Virus record (IMG/VR): IMGVR_UViG_3300024348_000069 | Location: 1 to 48,426 of that record | Direction: 5' to 3' (one strand) | Length of the DNA stretch: 48,426 nucleotides | Origin: a virus | Part shown: positions 29,849 to 38,498 of the stretch, piece by piece | Layout of the letters: every line of letters begins with the position of its first letter | Position numbering within the stretch: position 1 is the first letter of the stretch | Made by a program: the position numbers and the translations under genes | The notes under the pieces: generated by a model | Seen by the model: only the letters and a program-made list of their open reading frames with translations | Database searches by the model: none | What the model was told of the DNA's origin: nothing

Positions 29849-29874
29849 CAAGTAGCATACATTAGGGAAAAATC

Positions 29875-30216
29875 ATGGCAATTAAAGCAAATATTGTAAT
29901 AGATCAAGGCACTGATTTCTCTGCATTGATCGATGTAGAATCATCAGCCGGAGGCTCCATAGGGGTCTACGATTTAACTGGTTTCACAGTAGCCTCTCAG
30001 ATGAGGAAAACTTACGCATCTGCATCACCAGCCGCAACGTTCGGCTGTTCGCATAATGGTGCGTTGGGACAAATATCAATAACACTGGCTAATGCAGTAA
30101 CTAACGCATTGGAGCCTGGAAGATATCTATACGATATCGAGATTACTTCTAGCGGTGGAGCTAAACAGCGAGTCGTAGAAGGAGTCGTAACAGTAACAGC
30201 AGGAATGACGAGATAG
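29875..30216 (+). CDS. Small virion protein, Ig-like beta-sandwich candidate
   Basis: 113 residues. The pattern VIDQGTDFSALIDV, then YDLTGFTVASQMRKTY, GQISITLANAVTNALEPGRYLYDIEIT and a final QRVVEGVVTVTAGMTR is a recurring small protein family next to baseplate and fibre genes in many tailed phages. In that family the DLTGY...QMRK and GRYxYDxEI blocks are strands of one beta-sandwich, like the N-terminal domain of some upper-baseplate proteins. It begins the rightward unit after the divergent promoter and has a strong leader (GGGA six bases before ATG) that is nearly repeated before the chaperone-like gene at 38149. A connector role between baseplate and fibre is inferred. Confidence 0.7.
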   Translation: MAIKANIVIDQGTDFSALIDVESSAGGSIGVYDLTGFTVASQMRKTYASASPAATFGCSHNGALGQISITLANAVTNALEPGRYLYDIEITSSGGAKQRVVEGVVTVTAGMTR

Positions 30217-30220
30217 CATA

Positions 30221-30439
30221 ATGGCAAATATAAAGGCGAAGCTTACGCCGCAACAGAATTTCTTAGTAACCAATTACCAGATCAATGCCGCCACTATCAG
30301 ACTCGGTGACCTCTTTGACGTAGACGGAACTGGGCAAGAAGACGGGGCTATCATTGTCTACAATGGTACCAGTACGAAGTGGGAAGCTTCTACTGAACTC
30401 GATAATATAAATACAATTATAAATGGAGGCAACTTTTAA
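30221..30439 (+). CDS. Small fibre-associated protein
   Basis: 72 residues, four bases after the previous stop. Sequence signs: an N-terminal lysine-rich ANIKAKLTPQQNFLVTNY, a GDLFDVDGTGQEDGAIIVYNG turn and a KWEAST...INGGNF ending. Short proteins ending in NTxINGGxF recur directly before large fibre genes in marine T4-like phages as I recall. Its last codons contain the late promoter for the next gene, and its stop overlaps the next start (TAATG), so the two are translationally linked as well. The function is unknown; attachment of the following fibre is plausible. Confidence 0.65.
   Translation: MANIKAKLTPQQNFLVTNYQINAATIRLGDLFDVDGTGQEDGAIIVYNGTSTKWEASTELDNINTIINGGNF
30406..30413 (+). promoter_or_regulatory. 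T4-type late promoter (TATAAATA) for the repeat-rich fibre
   Basis: Exact TATAAATA within the last codons of the 72-residue gene, 25 bases before the start of the 767-residue fibre. The spacing matches that of the divergent promoter to its gene (26 bases), which argues for function despite the in-gene location. Confidence 0.6.
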
Positions 30440-32742
30440 TGTCTATAATTAAGATCAGAAGATCCACCGGCACGGCAGCACCGTCCAACGTTCTCGCATT
30501 AGGCGAGATGGGATATGCTTACGGTAGTGGCACACAAGCAAACGGCGGTGATAGACTATTTATCGGTACCGGCGGCGAAACTAATAACCTAGCAAATGTC
30601 GTTGATGTTATTGGCGGTAAGTACTTTACAGACTTACTAGATCACGTTCACGGAACTAGAACCGCTAGCTCTGCGTTAATCGTAGACGCTAACGGTAAAC
30701 TAGATGTATTGGATGTAGATAACTTAAAGTTAGACGCAAACACTATATCTTCAACCAACACTAACGGCAATATTATACTTGATCCTGCCGGCACAGGTAC
30801 GATTGAATTAGATGCTATTACCAACTTTGCATCTAGCGCAACATTTACTGGATTACTTAATGCTGATGGTGGCATTGCAGTAGATACAAACAAATTCACA
30901 GTAGCAGATACGACTGGTAACACTTTAATCGCAGGTACTTTAGGCGTTACTGGCGAATCAACACTTGGATCCGCAATTGTTAGTGATTTAACAGATAATC
31001 GTGTTGTAATTGCAGGTACCGCAGGCGCTCTAGAAGATGATTCGAACTTTACGTTCGACGGAACAACGTTTAAAGTTGGCACAGATACTACCGATAAGTT
31101 TACAGTCGCAGTAGCAACAGGCAACACTGCAATTGATGGCACACTAGGAGTTACTGGCGAGTCAACTTTAGCATCTGCTACCGTAAGTGATTTGACAGAC
31201 AATCGTATTGTTATTGCTGGCACAGCAGGCGCTCTAGAAGATGACGCTAATCTAACATTCAACGGAACGACATTCACAGTTGCGGCCGCTACACAACTTA
31301 CTGGCGTAGCTACTGTAACAGGTCAATTAAACGTAGACAACATTCGTGTTGATGCTAATACTATATCTTCTACTAACTCTAACGGCAACATCGTGTTGGA
31401 TCCAGCTGGTACTGGATATGTGACAATTACTGGAACAAATGGATTTGTTATTCCAGTTGGTACAAATGCTCAACAGGGACCTAATGTCGCTGGTGCTATT
31501 AGATATAACAGTGAGAATACTCAATTCGAAGGATACTCAGGAGCTAATTGGTCATCACTCGGTGGTGTACGTTCAGTTGACGGTCTAACATATATCATTG
31601 CTGAAACTAGTCCTGGTAACTCAGACGATACACTACACTTCTACACTGCAACAGGGGCGGCCGCTAATAAAAGAGCAATGTTTCTTGATGAAGATCAGCT
31701 AAGTGTTTTAAACGACACTGCGTCTTCATCTAGCACAACGGGATCATTTATTACTGCCGGCGGTGCGGGTATTGCTAAAGACCTCTATGTTGGCGAAAAC
31801 GGCGTATTCACACTCGATGTAGCAGTCAATGGTGGCGATCTAACAACAACCGCAACCACGTTTAATTTAATTAACACGAATGCAACGACACTTAATATTG
31901 GTGGTGCGGCAACAGCAGTAGATATTGGTGTTGCAACCAAGACTGTTACCAACGTATTCGATGGCACAACTTCTATTAATCATAATGCCTCTGTTGATGG
32001 GGACTTTAGCGTAGGCGCCGGGAACTTCACAGTAGCACATTTAACAGGTAACGCTGAAACTGCTGGCAATATGGTTGTTCAAGGAGATTTAACTGTAAAT
32101 GGTACTACTACCTCTGTAAATACCGACACTCTAGACGTTGAAGATGCTCTGATTAGATTAGCATCTGGTAACACTGCCGATACAGTTGATATTGGTTTTG
32201 TAGGTAGATACAGTGATGGAACAAACGACCAGTTTGCAGGTCTCTTCAGAGATGCAACAGGAAAAGAATGGCACTTATTCGATGAGTACATAGATACGGA
32301 TCTTACCGATAATGTCATTGACTTGTCAGATGCTTCGTTTAGCCTGGCTAACTTGAACCTAGATGTTGTTAAATTCAGTCAGAAGTCGTTTACTCTTACC
32401 GGTGATGTAGCTGGTACTATCAATATGACTGACATGGGTTCTACTAACCACTCTATGGCAGTTACGATTCAGCCCAACTCGGTTGCTCTTGGTACCGATA
32501 CGACTGGTAATTATATTGCTACTATCGTACAAGCTACAGGCGGTGCAACAGACAATAATAGTACAACAAACAATGGACTAGTAATAACAGGAAGTGGTAC
32601 AGAAACTGCCGCAGTAACATTGAAGAACAACTTAGCAGATACAGCAGGTGGAATTGGTACGTCTACATATGACGCAACTAATTTTGATGTCAGTGCCGCC
32701 GGAGTTGTTACTGTTGATACCATTGATGGTGGAACGTTCTAA
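30439..32742 (+). CDS. Repeat-rich tail fibre protein
   Basis: 767 residues. The N-terminus IIKIRRSTGTAAPSNVLALGE with GDRLFIGTGGE and IGGKYFTDLLDHVHGT is a familiar fibre-attachment module of marine T4-like phages. The shaft contains two in-tandem 62-residue repeats (codons at 30892-31077 and 31096-31281) with GTLGVTGESTL, VSDLTDNR and VIAGTAGALEDD, and a separate pair of DANTISSTN..GNI.LDPAGTG segments at 30730-30798 and 31348-31416. Near residue 549 lies a GDLTVNGTTTSVNTDTLDVED cassette shared with three other fibre genes. No S74 or lectin domain is seen. Probable role: proximal long-fibre segment that trimerises. It is preceded by its own late promoter and followed by the longest intergenic gap of the window. 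Confidence 0.78.
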   Translation: MSIIKIRRSTGTAAPSNVLALGEMGYAYGSGTQANGGDRLFIGTGGETNNLANVVDVIGGKYFTDLLDHVHGTRTASSALIVDANGKLDVLDVDNLKLDANTISSTNTNGNIILDPAGTGTIELDAITNFASSATFTGLLNADGGIAVDTNKFTVADTTGNTLIAGTLGVTGESTLGSAIVSDLTDNRVVIAGTAGALEDDSNFTFDGTTFKVGTDTTDKFTVAVATGNTAIDGTLGVTGESTLASATVSDLTDNRIVIAGTAGALEDDANLTFNGTTFTVAAATQLTGVATVTGQLNVDNIRVDANTISSTNSNGNIVLDPAGTGYVTITGTNGFVIPVGTNAQQGPNVAGAIRYNSENTQFEGYSGANWSSLGGVRSVDGLTYIIAETSPGNSDDTLHFYTATGAAANKRAMFLDEDQLSVLNDTASSSSTTGSFITAGGAGIAKDLYVGENGVFTLDVAVNGGDLTTTATTFNLINTNATTLNIGGAATAVDIGVATKTVTNVFDGTTSINHNASVDGDFSVGAGNFTVAHLTGNAETAGNMVVQGDLTVNGTTTSVNTDTLDVEDALIRLASGNTADTVDIGFVGRYSDGTNDQFAGLFRDATGKEWHLFDEYIDTDLTDNVIDLSDASFSLANLNLDVVKFSQKSFTLTGDVAGTINMTDMGSTNHSMAVTIQPNSVALGTDTTGNYIATIVQATGGATDNNSTTNNGLVITGSGTETAAVTLKNNLADTAGGIGTSTYDATNFDVSAAGVVTVDTIDGGTF
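30892..31281 (+). repeat. Two in-tandem 62-codon fibre repeats
   Basis: The units at 30892-31077 and 31096-31281 are separated by 18 bases and encode closely similar 62-residue blocks (KFTVA..TGNT, GTLGVTGESTL, DLTDNR, VIAGTAGALEDD). A 17-base exact match, ggcgctctagaagatga, occurs in both. They are consistent with duplication of a shaft unit. Confidence 0.85.
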
Positions 32743-32837
32743 ATAGATTTAATCATTATGAAGTGTAGGTATATACCGTAAACACTAATTGATAATATAC
32801 GCAGGCTATATAGCCATTATATCAGATGTGAGGACAG
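32743..32837. promoter_or_regulatory. Intergenic region with two perfect palindromes
   Basis: This 95-base gap is the longest non-coding stretch. It holds GGTATATACC at 32768-32777 and GGCTATATAGCC at 32804-32815, both perfect palindromes with centres 37 bases apart. No TATAAATA, clear terminator hairpin with U-tract or small gene is visible. It could be a control or recombination site; this is unproven. Confidence 0.45.
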
Positions 32838-33800
32838 ATGTCAACAATTAAACTAAGACGCAGTGGCGTTGCGGGTAAGACTCCAACTATTGCTCAGTTG
32901 GACTTAGGTGAAATAGCACTTAATACCTACGACGGAAGACTGTACATAAAGAAAGATGTCGGTGGTACGCAATCCATCGTTGGAATATATGGTTCTCCTG
33001 TCAGCGAGGAATCGATTTACATCGACTCGTACACTGGTACCAATACTCAAGTAGATTTCGCCCTATCTTATATTCCTAAAGACGAGCAGTACGTTTACGT
33101 TAGCATAAACGGCGTACAACAACACGTTAGTGAATATTCTCTCTCTGGGTCGACGATCACATTCACAACTGCACCATTAAATACTGATGAAGTAGAAATA
33201 CGAGTACATGACACTATTACTAACAGTATAGCAGTTCGTGACTATCAGCAATATGTATATGGCAGTTTATCGTCTGCAACACAAGTTACAGGCGCTGATG
33301 ATAATGGAGTAGTTCTTGCATACGATGTAGGTAAAGTAGAAGTCTATGCAAACGGTGTAAGACTTGTAGACGGACTAGACTATACAGCAACCAACGGCAC
33401 GATAGTTGCGTTCACATCACCTCAAACAGTAACAGGAACAGTGGAAGTAGTATCTCTGTCACGTGCTACATTTACTGATAAACTTGAGCCCTTAGTTCCA
33501 GGCACAACAGCACTCACTACAACTACTGCAAACCAAGTAGTTGATACTTTCCCTGCTACTACAAACAGAACAGCAAAATACGTAATACAAATGACTTCTG
33601 GCACAAACTATCATGCTACAGAAGTTCTTCTTATACATGACGGGACAACAGTTCATATGACAGAATATGGTACAATATTTACAAATGCGAGTTTGGGTAC
33701 GGTCAACAGTGACATATCAGGAGGATCAGTAAGATTGTTAGTTACACCCGCCAACATAAATACTACAGTAAAGATTCAACGACTTTCGGTAACGGTGTAA
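32838..33800 (+). CDS. Tail-fibre connector/structural protein
   Basis: 320 residues. The N-terminus STIKLRRSGVAGKTPTIAQ then LGEIALNTYDGRLYIKKD is a standard virion-binding module of phage fibres (short strand, LGElaiNtxDGrLYIKK). Two beta-sandwich segments follow, with YVYVSINGVQQHVSEYSLSG...TFTTAPLNTDEVEI and VEVYANGVRLVDGLDYTATNG...TSPQTV; each has the NGVxQ/R...DYxxxxxTIxFxxxP pattern, suggesting an internal duplicate. The final about 90 residues resemble a fibre distal strand region (KYVIQMTSGTNYHATEVLLIHDGTTVHMTEYG). It lies three bases ahead of the big S74 fibre, so it may form the joint for that fibre. It starts after the gap with palindromes. Confidence 0.7.
   Translation: MSTIKLRRSGVAGKTPTIAQLDLGEIALNTYDGRLYIKKDVGGTQSIVGIYGSPVSEESIYIDSYTGTNTQVDFALSYIPKDEQYVYVSINGVQQHVSEYSLSGSTITFTTAPLNTDEVEIRVHDTITNSIAVRDYQQYVYGSLSSATQVTGADDNGVVLAYDVGKVEVYANGVRLVDGLDYTATNGTIVAFTSPQTVTGTVEVVSLSRATFTDKLEPLVPGTTALTTTTANQVVDTFPATTNRTAKYVIQMTSGTNYHATEVLLIHDGTTVHMTEYGTIFTNASLGTVNSDISGGSVRLLVTPANINTTVKIQRLSVTV
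33755..33762 (+). promoter_or_regulatory. Late-promoter-like CATAAATA
   Basis: A one-base variant of the late octamer inside the end of the connector gene, 41 bases before the S74 fibre start. The same variant lies before the fibre gene at 46596. Confidence 0.3.
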
Positions 33801-33803
33801 AAT

Positions 33804-36800
33804 ATGGCAACTAGAATAAAATCAAATCAGATAACCGACAATGTAATCACGGCCGATGATCTGCATTCAGCAATCACGATTAACACTACTTCAACTATAA
33901 ACTCAGGTAGTATAACATCAACGGGTTATATAGAAGCGGCAGGCAATATATCTACTGGCGCTGATGCTGGTAGACTACGAGCAGGCGCTTCGAATGAAAT
34001 GCAACTGTACTTCTCTGGATCACATGGACTCTTAACTAGTTCCACCGGCAACTTCACTATAGATAGTGCTGGCGATATTTTTCTGAACGCTGATGGCGCA
34101 GATATCGTATTAGCAGACGATACAGTTGATTTTGGTAGATTCAAAAGAGATGCTGGTGACTTTGTAATCAAAGCTGAAACAGTAGATAAAGACATCATAC
34201 TCAGAGGTACTAAAGCTGGTAGCCCTAATGTAACTATTGACGCACTTCTACTCGACATGTCAAACGATGGTCGTGCAACATTCAACGAAAATGTGAACAT
34301 CAACGGCAACTTGCAAGTAGATGGCACACAAACAATTTTAAATACCACAACCCTAGATGTAGAAGACATAAACATCACAGTTGCTAGTGAAGCCACTAAT
34401 AGTCAAGAGGCAGATGGTGCTGGTATAACTATAGACGGTGCGGGCGCAATCTTTGCTTGGAGCCATGCACAAGGATCAATGACACTCAACAAAGAGTTGA
34501 GACTTGATAATAATAAAGGTCTTTTCTTTTCTAATGCCGCCGCCAATGCAACACTTGGTATAAAAGCAGACGCATCAGATAATATCACATTCAGACAAAA
34601 TGGTAACTGGGACAGACTAGTTATTAAAAATACTGGCGTTGACGTTTCTGGAGTATTGACTCCAAGCGGCGGCATCGTAATACCTGGCGCACTGAACAGT
34701 CCTCCAACTATCAGATTGGACATGAGCGGTAACTTAAGTCAAGGTAATGTTACAGGTAAAATAGAATTCTATAACGCTGATGCCACTGATTACACACCTG
34801 GCGTATTTGGCATCATTAGAGGCGTAGCAGGTCCTTCTGGTGGCGAAGGGTCGATTCAGTTCTTAGTTGACATGCCTAGTGAAGGTACAGATGCAAATAA
34901 CATTGCACTACATCTTAATGGTAATGGATATGTCGGTGTCGGTACAGATGCTCCTTCTGCTTTATTACACGTTAAAGAAGATGTAGATTCTTTTATAATG
35001 AAAGTAGAGAACGATGGTAATTCTGCAGGAACATCTGGAGCTTCATACGCTGACGCATCAGATGGTTTATGGGTAGATACTCGTTGGAATACGGCTACTA
35101 ATACTCCTTTTAAAGTTACTTCTAATAGTGGCACTACCCCTATGATGATTATCAAGGGTAACGGAAAAGTGGGTATTGGCACGGAACAGCCAGATTTAAC
35201 ACTCCATGTTGATGGAGTAAATGGATATCCTGGAACTACAGGAAGTACTCCTGTTGGGCACATTGCTATTAGAGCAAAAACCGACAGTTCGAGTCACGGC
35301 GCTCATATCGGTGTAGCTAATGCTTCTCCTTGGGGGACCTGGATTCAAGCTCAAGATGCAGGCAACTTGGCGACTAATTATCCCTTATTGTTAAACCCAA
35401 ATGGTGGCAACGTTGCAATCGGAACGACTGATCCTTCTACTAGTAAATTGCGAGTATACAATTCCACTGTGTCAGGCAATACTAGACTTCACGTACATAA
35501 CGATAAAAATGGTGATGCGGCTGAACTTAGACTTGAAGGAAAAAGAACGTCTAATAACGACACTGGTCAATTATTATACGTTAACTCTGGAAATGTAGTT
35601 GCAAGAATTTCCGCAAACTCTTCAGCAGACGATGGAGACTTAAGATTTTATACAAGTGCGACAGGAACTGGTCAGAACATAGTAGAAGCTATGCGAATTG
35701 CCACTACTGGTCAAGTCAATATAGGTGAGACTCCCGCACTAGTATCTGGTAGCAACCCTAGACACGTACTTCATATAGGAGGGACTTCAGTAAATCCTTC
35801 GTATGAGCAATTGTCTATGTCACCTGGCTCTAATTCTACTGGAGAAGATGCTACTAGAGTCAGAATGGCTAATGTGGGTAATGATTTTTACTTAACGAAC
35901 AACTATTACAATTGGGGTACTCATCGCTTCGATGAGGCGACTGAAGGTCAAGCGTTCTTTAAGATGGGCGAAGACGGAAGATTCTCATTTGGTGGACGAG
36001 ATTCTGCAAGCACAGATTCTCCTGTTTATAAGGCTGGTATAGGCTATGACGGTAGTATAAGTGCTGGTAGCAGTATGACTATGATCAACGGTTTAGGTAA
36101 ACTAAATGTTGTGGGTGATAGCGATGTAAGTAATGCAGATGTTGAACTTCGACTATATGACTATGATGAAACAGTAGGTAGTGCTGTCCCGGCAATAGCA
36201 TTCTATAAAGGCACCAATACTGGACCAGAGAGATTTGCTGAGATTAGAGCAAACGATGTAAACGGCGTGATAATTAAAGATGGCTCTGGTAGTGACTTGT
36301 TTACTGTGGGTTTAACTGGATTAGTAACTCAATCTGGTGCTACACGAATAAGCGATAGCGGCTACGCTTCGCCAACTAACTGGGTAGCGGGCGATTGGGT
36401 TACAACACATACTGTACCATACGGAGAAGTTGTATGTGAAGTAGGCATCGAATGGAACTCCCTAGATGCGCCAAGCGGTTCTCACCATGGTTGGAACACA
36501 ATAAAAGTTGGCTCTCATTATAATTCTTATAATTATGGTTGGGAGACTACCCTTGAGTTACTAGATCATACTGCTCATAACGGATTTTACTTTGATCAAT
36601 GGAGAGTTATTAGACCAGACGGATATGTAAATGGACAGGCACAACTTCTACAAGGAAGAATATCTGCAAACGTAACCGCTGGAACATTTAGAAGTTGGGT
36701 GTTAAATAGAGTAGGATCAAATAACACGGTTGCAACTCCTGTTACGCCAGTAGTAAATAATAGTCCTACTGGCAACACTATGCAGGCTAGACTTTGGACT

Positions 36801-37619
36801 TATGGAAGACAGAAAAAGGCACTATATGGCGACATGGCCATTACAGGTGACCTATCAATAGGAAGATTGAAAGCCAGTGAAGATACTAGAGTTGAAATCG
36901 TAACTGATGAAGCTGGTACTTATGACGCTATTCTACAACTAGGATCAGGACAATACACTACTCCAGTTGTTACGACTGAAGGTTTTCAGTTATGGTATGA
37001 TAACAGTTCGGGTCACACATATTTCAATAATACGTATAGCGATGGTGATATGGTATTCGTCACCGCCTCTTCAGCCGATAAGGCTACTACACCTCAGGTA
37101 ATGAAAATCGATCATGATGGTTGGGTTGTAGTAGGCACAGGAAATGCGGCAGGTCAAAATAATGTGAGTATGAAAGACGGTCGCATAATGCTTGATAAGT
37201 CAACTGACTGGAATATAGAAAGCGGTCTAGGCAGTTCAAGTGGATCGCATATAAGATTCAAACATGGTACTACTGATAGAGGTAGCATCACAACAAGTAC
37301 ATCAGGAACAACATTTAATACTGCATCAGATATTAGACTAAAAGATAATATCAAGACGATAGAGAATGGTAAAGAGAAGTTATTGAAGTTGAACCCCGTA
37401 ACTCACACATGGAAAGAAGATGAGAGTGGTGTTACAGTACATGGCTTTATTGCACAAGAAGTCCAAGATATCATACCAGAGGCAATTGCTGGTGACGAAG
37501 ATACTATGATGAGCATGGACTACGGTAGAATTACGCCAGTAATTGTAGCGGCTTTGCAAGATGCGTTAAAAGAAATAGAAGAGTTAAAATCACGAATTAG
37601 TGATATGGAGAATAAATAA
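33804..37619 (+). CDS. Long tail fibre with S74 self-cleaving chaperone
   Basis: 1271-residue fibre. The N-terminus ATRIKSNQITDNVITADDLHSA is a common fibre-anchor module. Around residues 168-235 it has the GNLQVDG...NTTTLDVEDINIT cassette found in three other genes here. Repeated shaft motifs follow: GYVGVGTDAPSALLHV, GKVGIGTEQPDLTLHV, NVAIGTTDPSTSKLRV. Residues about 859-996 form an aromatic-rich insert (GDWVTTHTVPYGEVVCEVG...HHGWNTIKVG) unlike the shaft. The C-terminal 97 residues are an S74 intramolecular chaperone with the Ser-Lys pair Ser1175 and Lys1180 (SDIRLKDNI) and a terminal coiled coil. After self-cleavage the mature fibre should end near residue 1174. The stop overlaps the next gene's start (TAATG). 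It is the best candidate in the window for a receptor-binding long fibre. Confidence 0.87.
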   Translation: MATRIKSNQITDNVITADDLHSAITINTTSTINSGSITSTGYIEAAGNISTGADAGRLRAGASNEMQLYFSGSHGLLTSSTGNFTIDSAGDIFLNADGADIVLADDTVDFGRFKRDAGDFVIKAETVDKDIILRGTKAGSPNVTIDALLLDMSNDGRATFNENVNINGNLQVDGTQTILNTTTLDVEDINITVASEATNSQEADGAGITIDGAGAIFAWSHAQGSMTLNKELRLDNNKGLFFSNAAANATLGIKADASDNITFRQNGNWDRLVIKNTGVDVSGVLTPSGGIVIPGALNSPPTIRLDMSGNLSQGNVTGKIEFYNADATDYTPGVFGIIRGVAGPSGGEGSIQFLVDMPSEGTDANNIALHLNGNGYVGVGTDAPSALLHVKEDVDSFIMKVENDGNSAGTSGASYADASDGLWVDTRWNTATNTPFKVTSNSGTTPMMIIKGNGKVGIGTEQPDLTLHVDGVNGYPGTTGSTPVGHIAIRAKTDSSSHGAHIGVANASPWGTWIQAQDAGNLATNYPLLLNPNGGNVAIGTTDPSTSKLRVYNSTVSGNTRLHVHNDKNGDAAELRLEGKRTSNNDTGQLLYVNSGNVVARISANSSADDGDLRFYTSATGTGQNIVEAMRIATTGQVNIGETPALVSGSNPRHVLHIGGTSVNPSYEQLSMSPGSNSTGEDATRVRMANVGNDFYLTNNYYNWGTHRFDEATEGQAFFKMGEDGRFSFGGRDSASTDSPVYKAGIGYDGSISAGSSMTMINGLGKLNVVGDSDVSNADVELRLYDYDETVGSAVPAIAFYKGTNTGPERFAEIRANDVNGVIIKDGSGSDLFTVGLTGLVTQSGATRISDSGYASPTNWVAGDWVTTHTVPYGEVVCEVGIEWNSLDAPSGSHHGWNTIKVGSHYNSYNYGWETTLELLDHTAHNGFYFDQWRVIRPDGYVNGQAQLLQGRISANVTAGTFRSWVLNRVGSNNTVATPVTPVVNNSPTGNTMQARLWTYGRQKKALYGDMAITGDLSIGRLKASEDTRVEIVTDEAGTYDAILQLGSGQYTTPVVTTEGFQLWYDNSSGHTYFNNTYSDGDMVFVTASSADKATTPQVMKIDHDGWVVVGTGNAAGQNNVSMKDGRIMLDKSTDWNIESGLGSSSGSHIRFKHGTTDRGSITTSTSGTTFNTASDIRLKDNIKTIENGKEKLLKLNPVTHTWKEDESGVTVHGFIAQEVQDIIPEAIAGDEDTMMSMDYGRITPVIVAALQDALKEIEELKSRISDMENK

Positions 37620-38128
37620 TGTCAGTTCTTATTGGTCCACAAAGACTAGAAGTAAACGCAGGAAACGCAATTGTTCGTGGAGACGGCGAAGGAACAAAAT
37701 CATATTACGTTGAAAAAGGTGCGGGGCAGCCGGGTGCAACTGCGGTAAACATACTTAGAATGAGAAAGCACTACTGGGGATCTGGTAACGTAGAACTTAA
37801 GATAATGAGAAGATACTATACTGGTCATTGCTTTGGTCATTTCATACTTCACGGTCACACTAGGTCGACCCACAATCCTTATACAGGCATAGAAACCATA
37901 CACAATACTAGTTCACCAACTCCTTATTGGACTTCTATAGATTATAGTCAAGCAGGTACAGGCGGAGATGGTTTTGCTGATTTACAGTTTGATATTCCAG
38001 GATATTTCGGATATTCATTAGAAATAAATGCTGTTGGGTGGGGTCATGTATACTCTTCTCATGAGAGCGGCACAAATGATATGTACGATAGTATGTGGAG
38101 TGGTAACTCTTGTTTTGTATATACGTAA
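37619..38128 (+). CDS. Orphan tip-like protein coupled to the S74 fibre
   Basis: 169 residues, start overlapping the fibre stop by one base. Unusually rich in His, Tyr, Trp and Gly: MRKHYWGSGNVELKIMRRYY, GHCFGHFILHGHTR, then FDIPGYFGYSLEINAVGWGHVY and a final NSCFVYT with the second of two cysteines. A predicted compact beta domain, without a signal peptide. I do not recognise a family. Because it directly follows a self-cleaving fibre and has the aromatic composition of sugar- or protein-binding tips, a distal adhesin is a reasonable inference; a fibre-specific assembly factor is the alternative. Confidence 0.6.
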   Translation: MSVLIGPQRLEVNAGNAIVRGDGEGTKSYYVEKGAGQPGATAVNILRMRKHYWGSGNVELKIMRRYYTGHCFGHFILHGHTRSTHNPYTGIETIHNTSSPTPYWTSIDYSQAGTGGDGFADLQFDIPGYFGYSLEINAVGWGHVYSSHESGTNDMYDSMWSGNSCFVYT

Positions 38129-38148
38129 ATATTAATTAGGGAAAAATT

Positions 38149-38433
38149 ATGGCAATTCATGAATTAGACGACGGCGAAGAAATGTTGGATCCCATGACTG
38201 GTGATCCGATAACAGATGAGGCTCATAGATTTCACATTTTTAGTGAAATTGCAGAGGCACCCATGAAGACACTGAGATTAGAGAGAAACTACAGACTTGC
38301 AGAAACGGACTGGATGGCAAACTCTGACGTAACAATGAGTGCAGAGTGGTCTGCATACAGGCAAGCACTCAGAGATATCACAGATACGTATTCGAGCCCT
38401 AACGATGTAGTATGGCCTACTAAACCAGAATGA
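38149..38433 (+). CDS. Phage tail assembly chaperone-like protein
   Basis: 94 residues. The C-terminal half reads LRLERNYRLAETDWMANSDV...WSAYRQALRDITDTY and ends VVWPTKPE. This is the pattern of the phage tail assembly chaperone (APC) family: RxxRNxxLxxTDW, a polar loop, WxxYRQaLRDI and a terminal W-P-x-x-P. Members accompany fibre or tail genes and help fold or attach fibres; the partner is not known here, but the flanking fibres (before and after) are obvious candidates. The N-terminus is acidic (HELDDGEEMLDPMTGDP). The leader (ATTAGGG, A-rich spacer) is nearly the same as that of the small virion gene at 29875. Confidence 0.82.
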   Translation: MAIHELDDGEEMLDPMTGDPITDEAHRFHIFSEIAEAPMKTLRLERNYRLAETDWMANSDVTMSAEWSAYRQALRDITDTYSSPNDVVWPTKPE

Positions 38434-38438
38434 TACAT

Positions 38439-38446
38439 TATAAATA
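38439..38446 (+). promoter_or_regulatory. T4-type late promoter (TATAAATA)
   Basis: Exact TATAAATA in the gap after the chaperone-like gene, 44 bases before the TTG start of the next fibre. It is followed by a leader with a strong GGGGAG ribosome site that is repeated before the fibre gene at 46596. Confidence 0.72.
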
Positions 38447-38469
38447 ATAGTAACAACAAAACATATAAC

Positions 38470-38498
38470 CGCTATTGGGGAGAGTGAACCTTGGCAAC
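38470..38498 (+). promoter_or_regulatory. Duplicated translation leader, copy 1 (TTG start)
   Basis: 29 bases spanning the ribosome site and first codons, identical at 27 of 29 positions to 46575-46603. GGGGAG lies eight bases before the TTG. An in-frame TGA sits one codon before it, so no longer in-frame start exists. Confidence 0.8.

Noticed and set aside
27303-29858. Longer version of the minus-strand gene with 19 extra N-terminal residues
   Set aside because: It would place the divergent late promoter inside the gene; the start at 29801 gives a recognisable N-terminus and a normal leader.
29254-29865. A 203-codon plus-strand reading frame opposite the minus-strand virion gene
   Set aside because: It mirrors the start half of a well-supported minus-strand gene, has hydrophobic, low-complexity content without any family pattern, and lacks a ribosome site.
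30648-31277. A 209-codon minus-strand frame across the repeat-rich fibre
   Set aside because: It is the antisense of the duplicated fibre repeats; its own internal repeats simply reflect those of the fibre.
31282-31664. Two GCGGCCGC octamers close together in a low-GC region
   Set aside because: Both encode Ala-Ala stretches in the fibre; nothing suggests a functional site.
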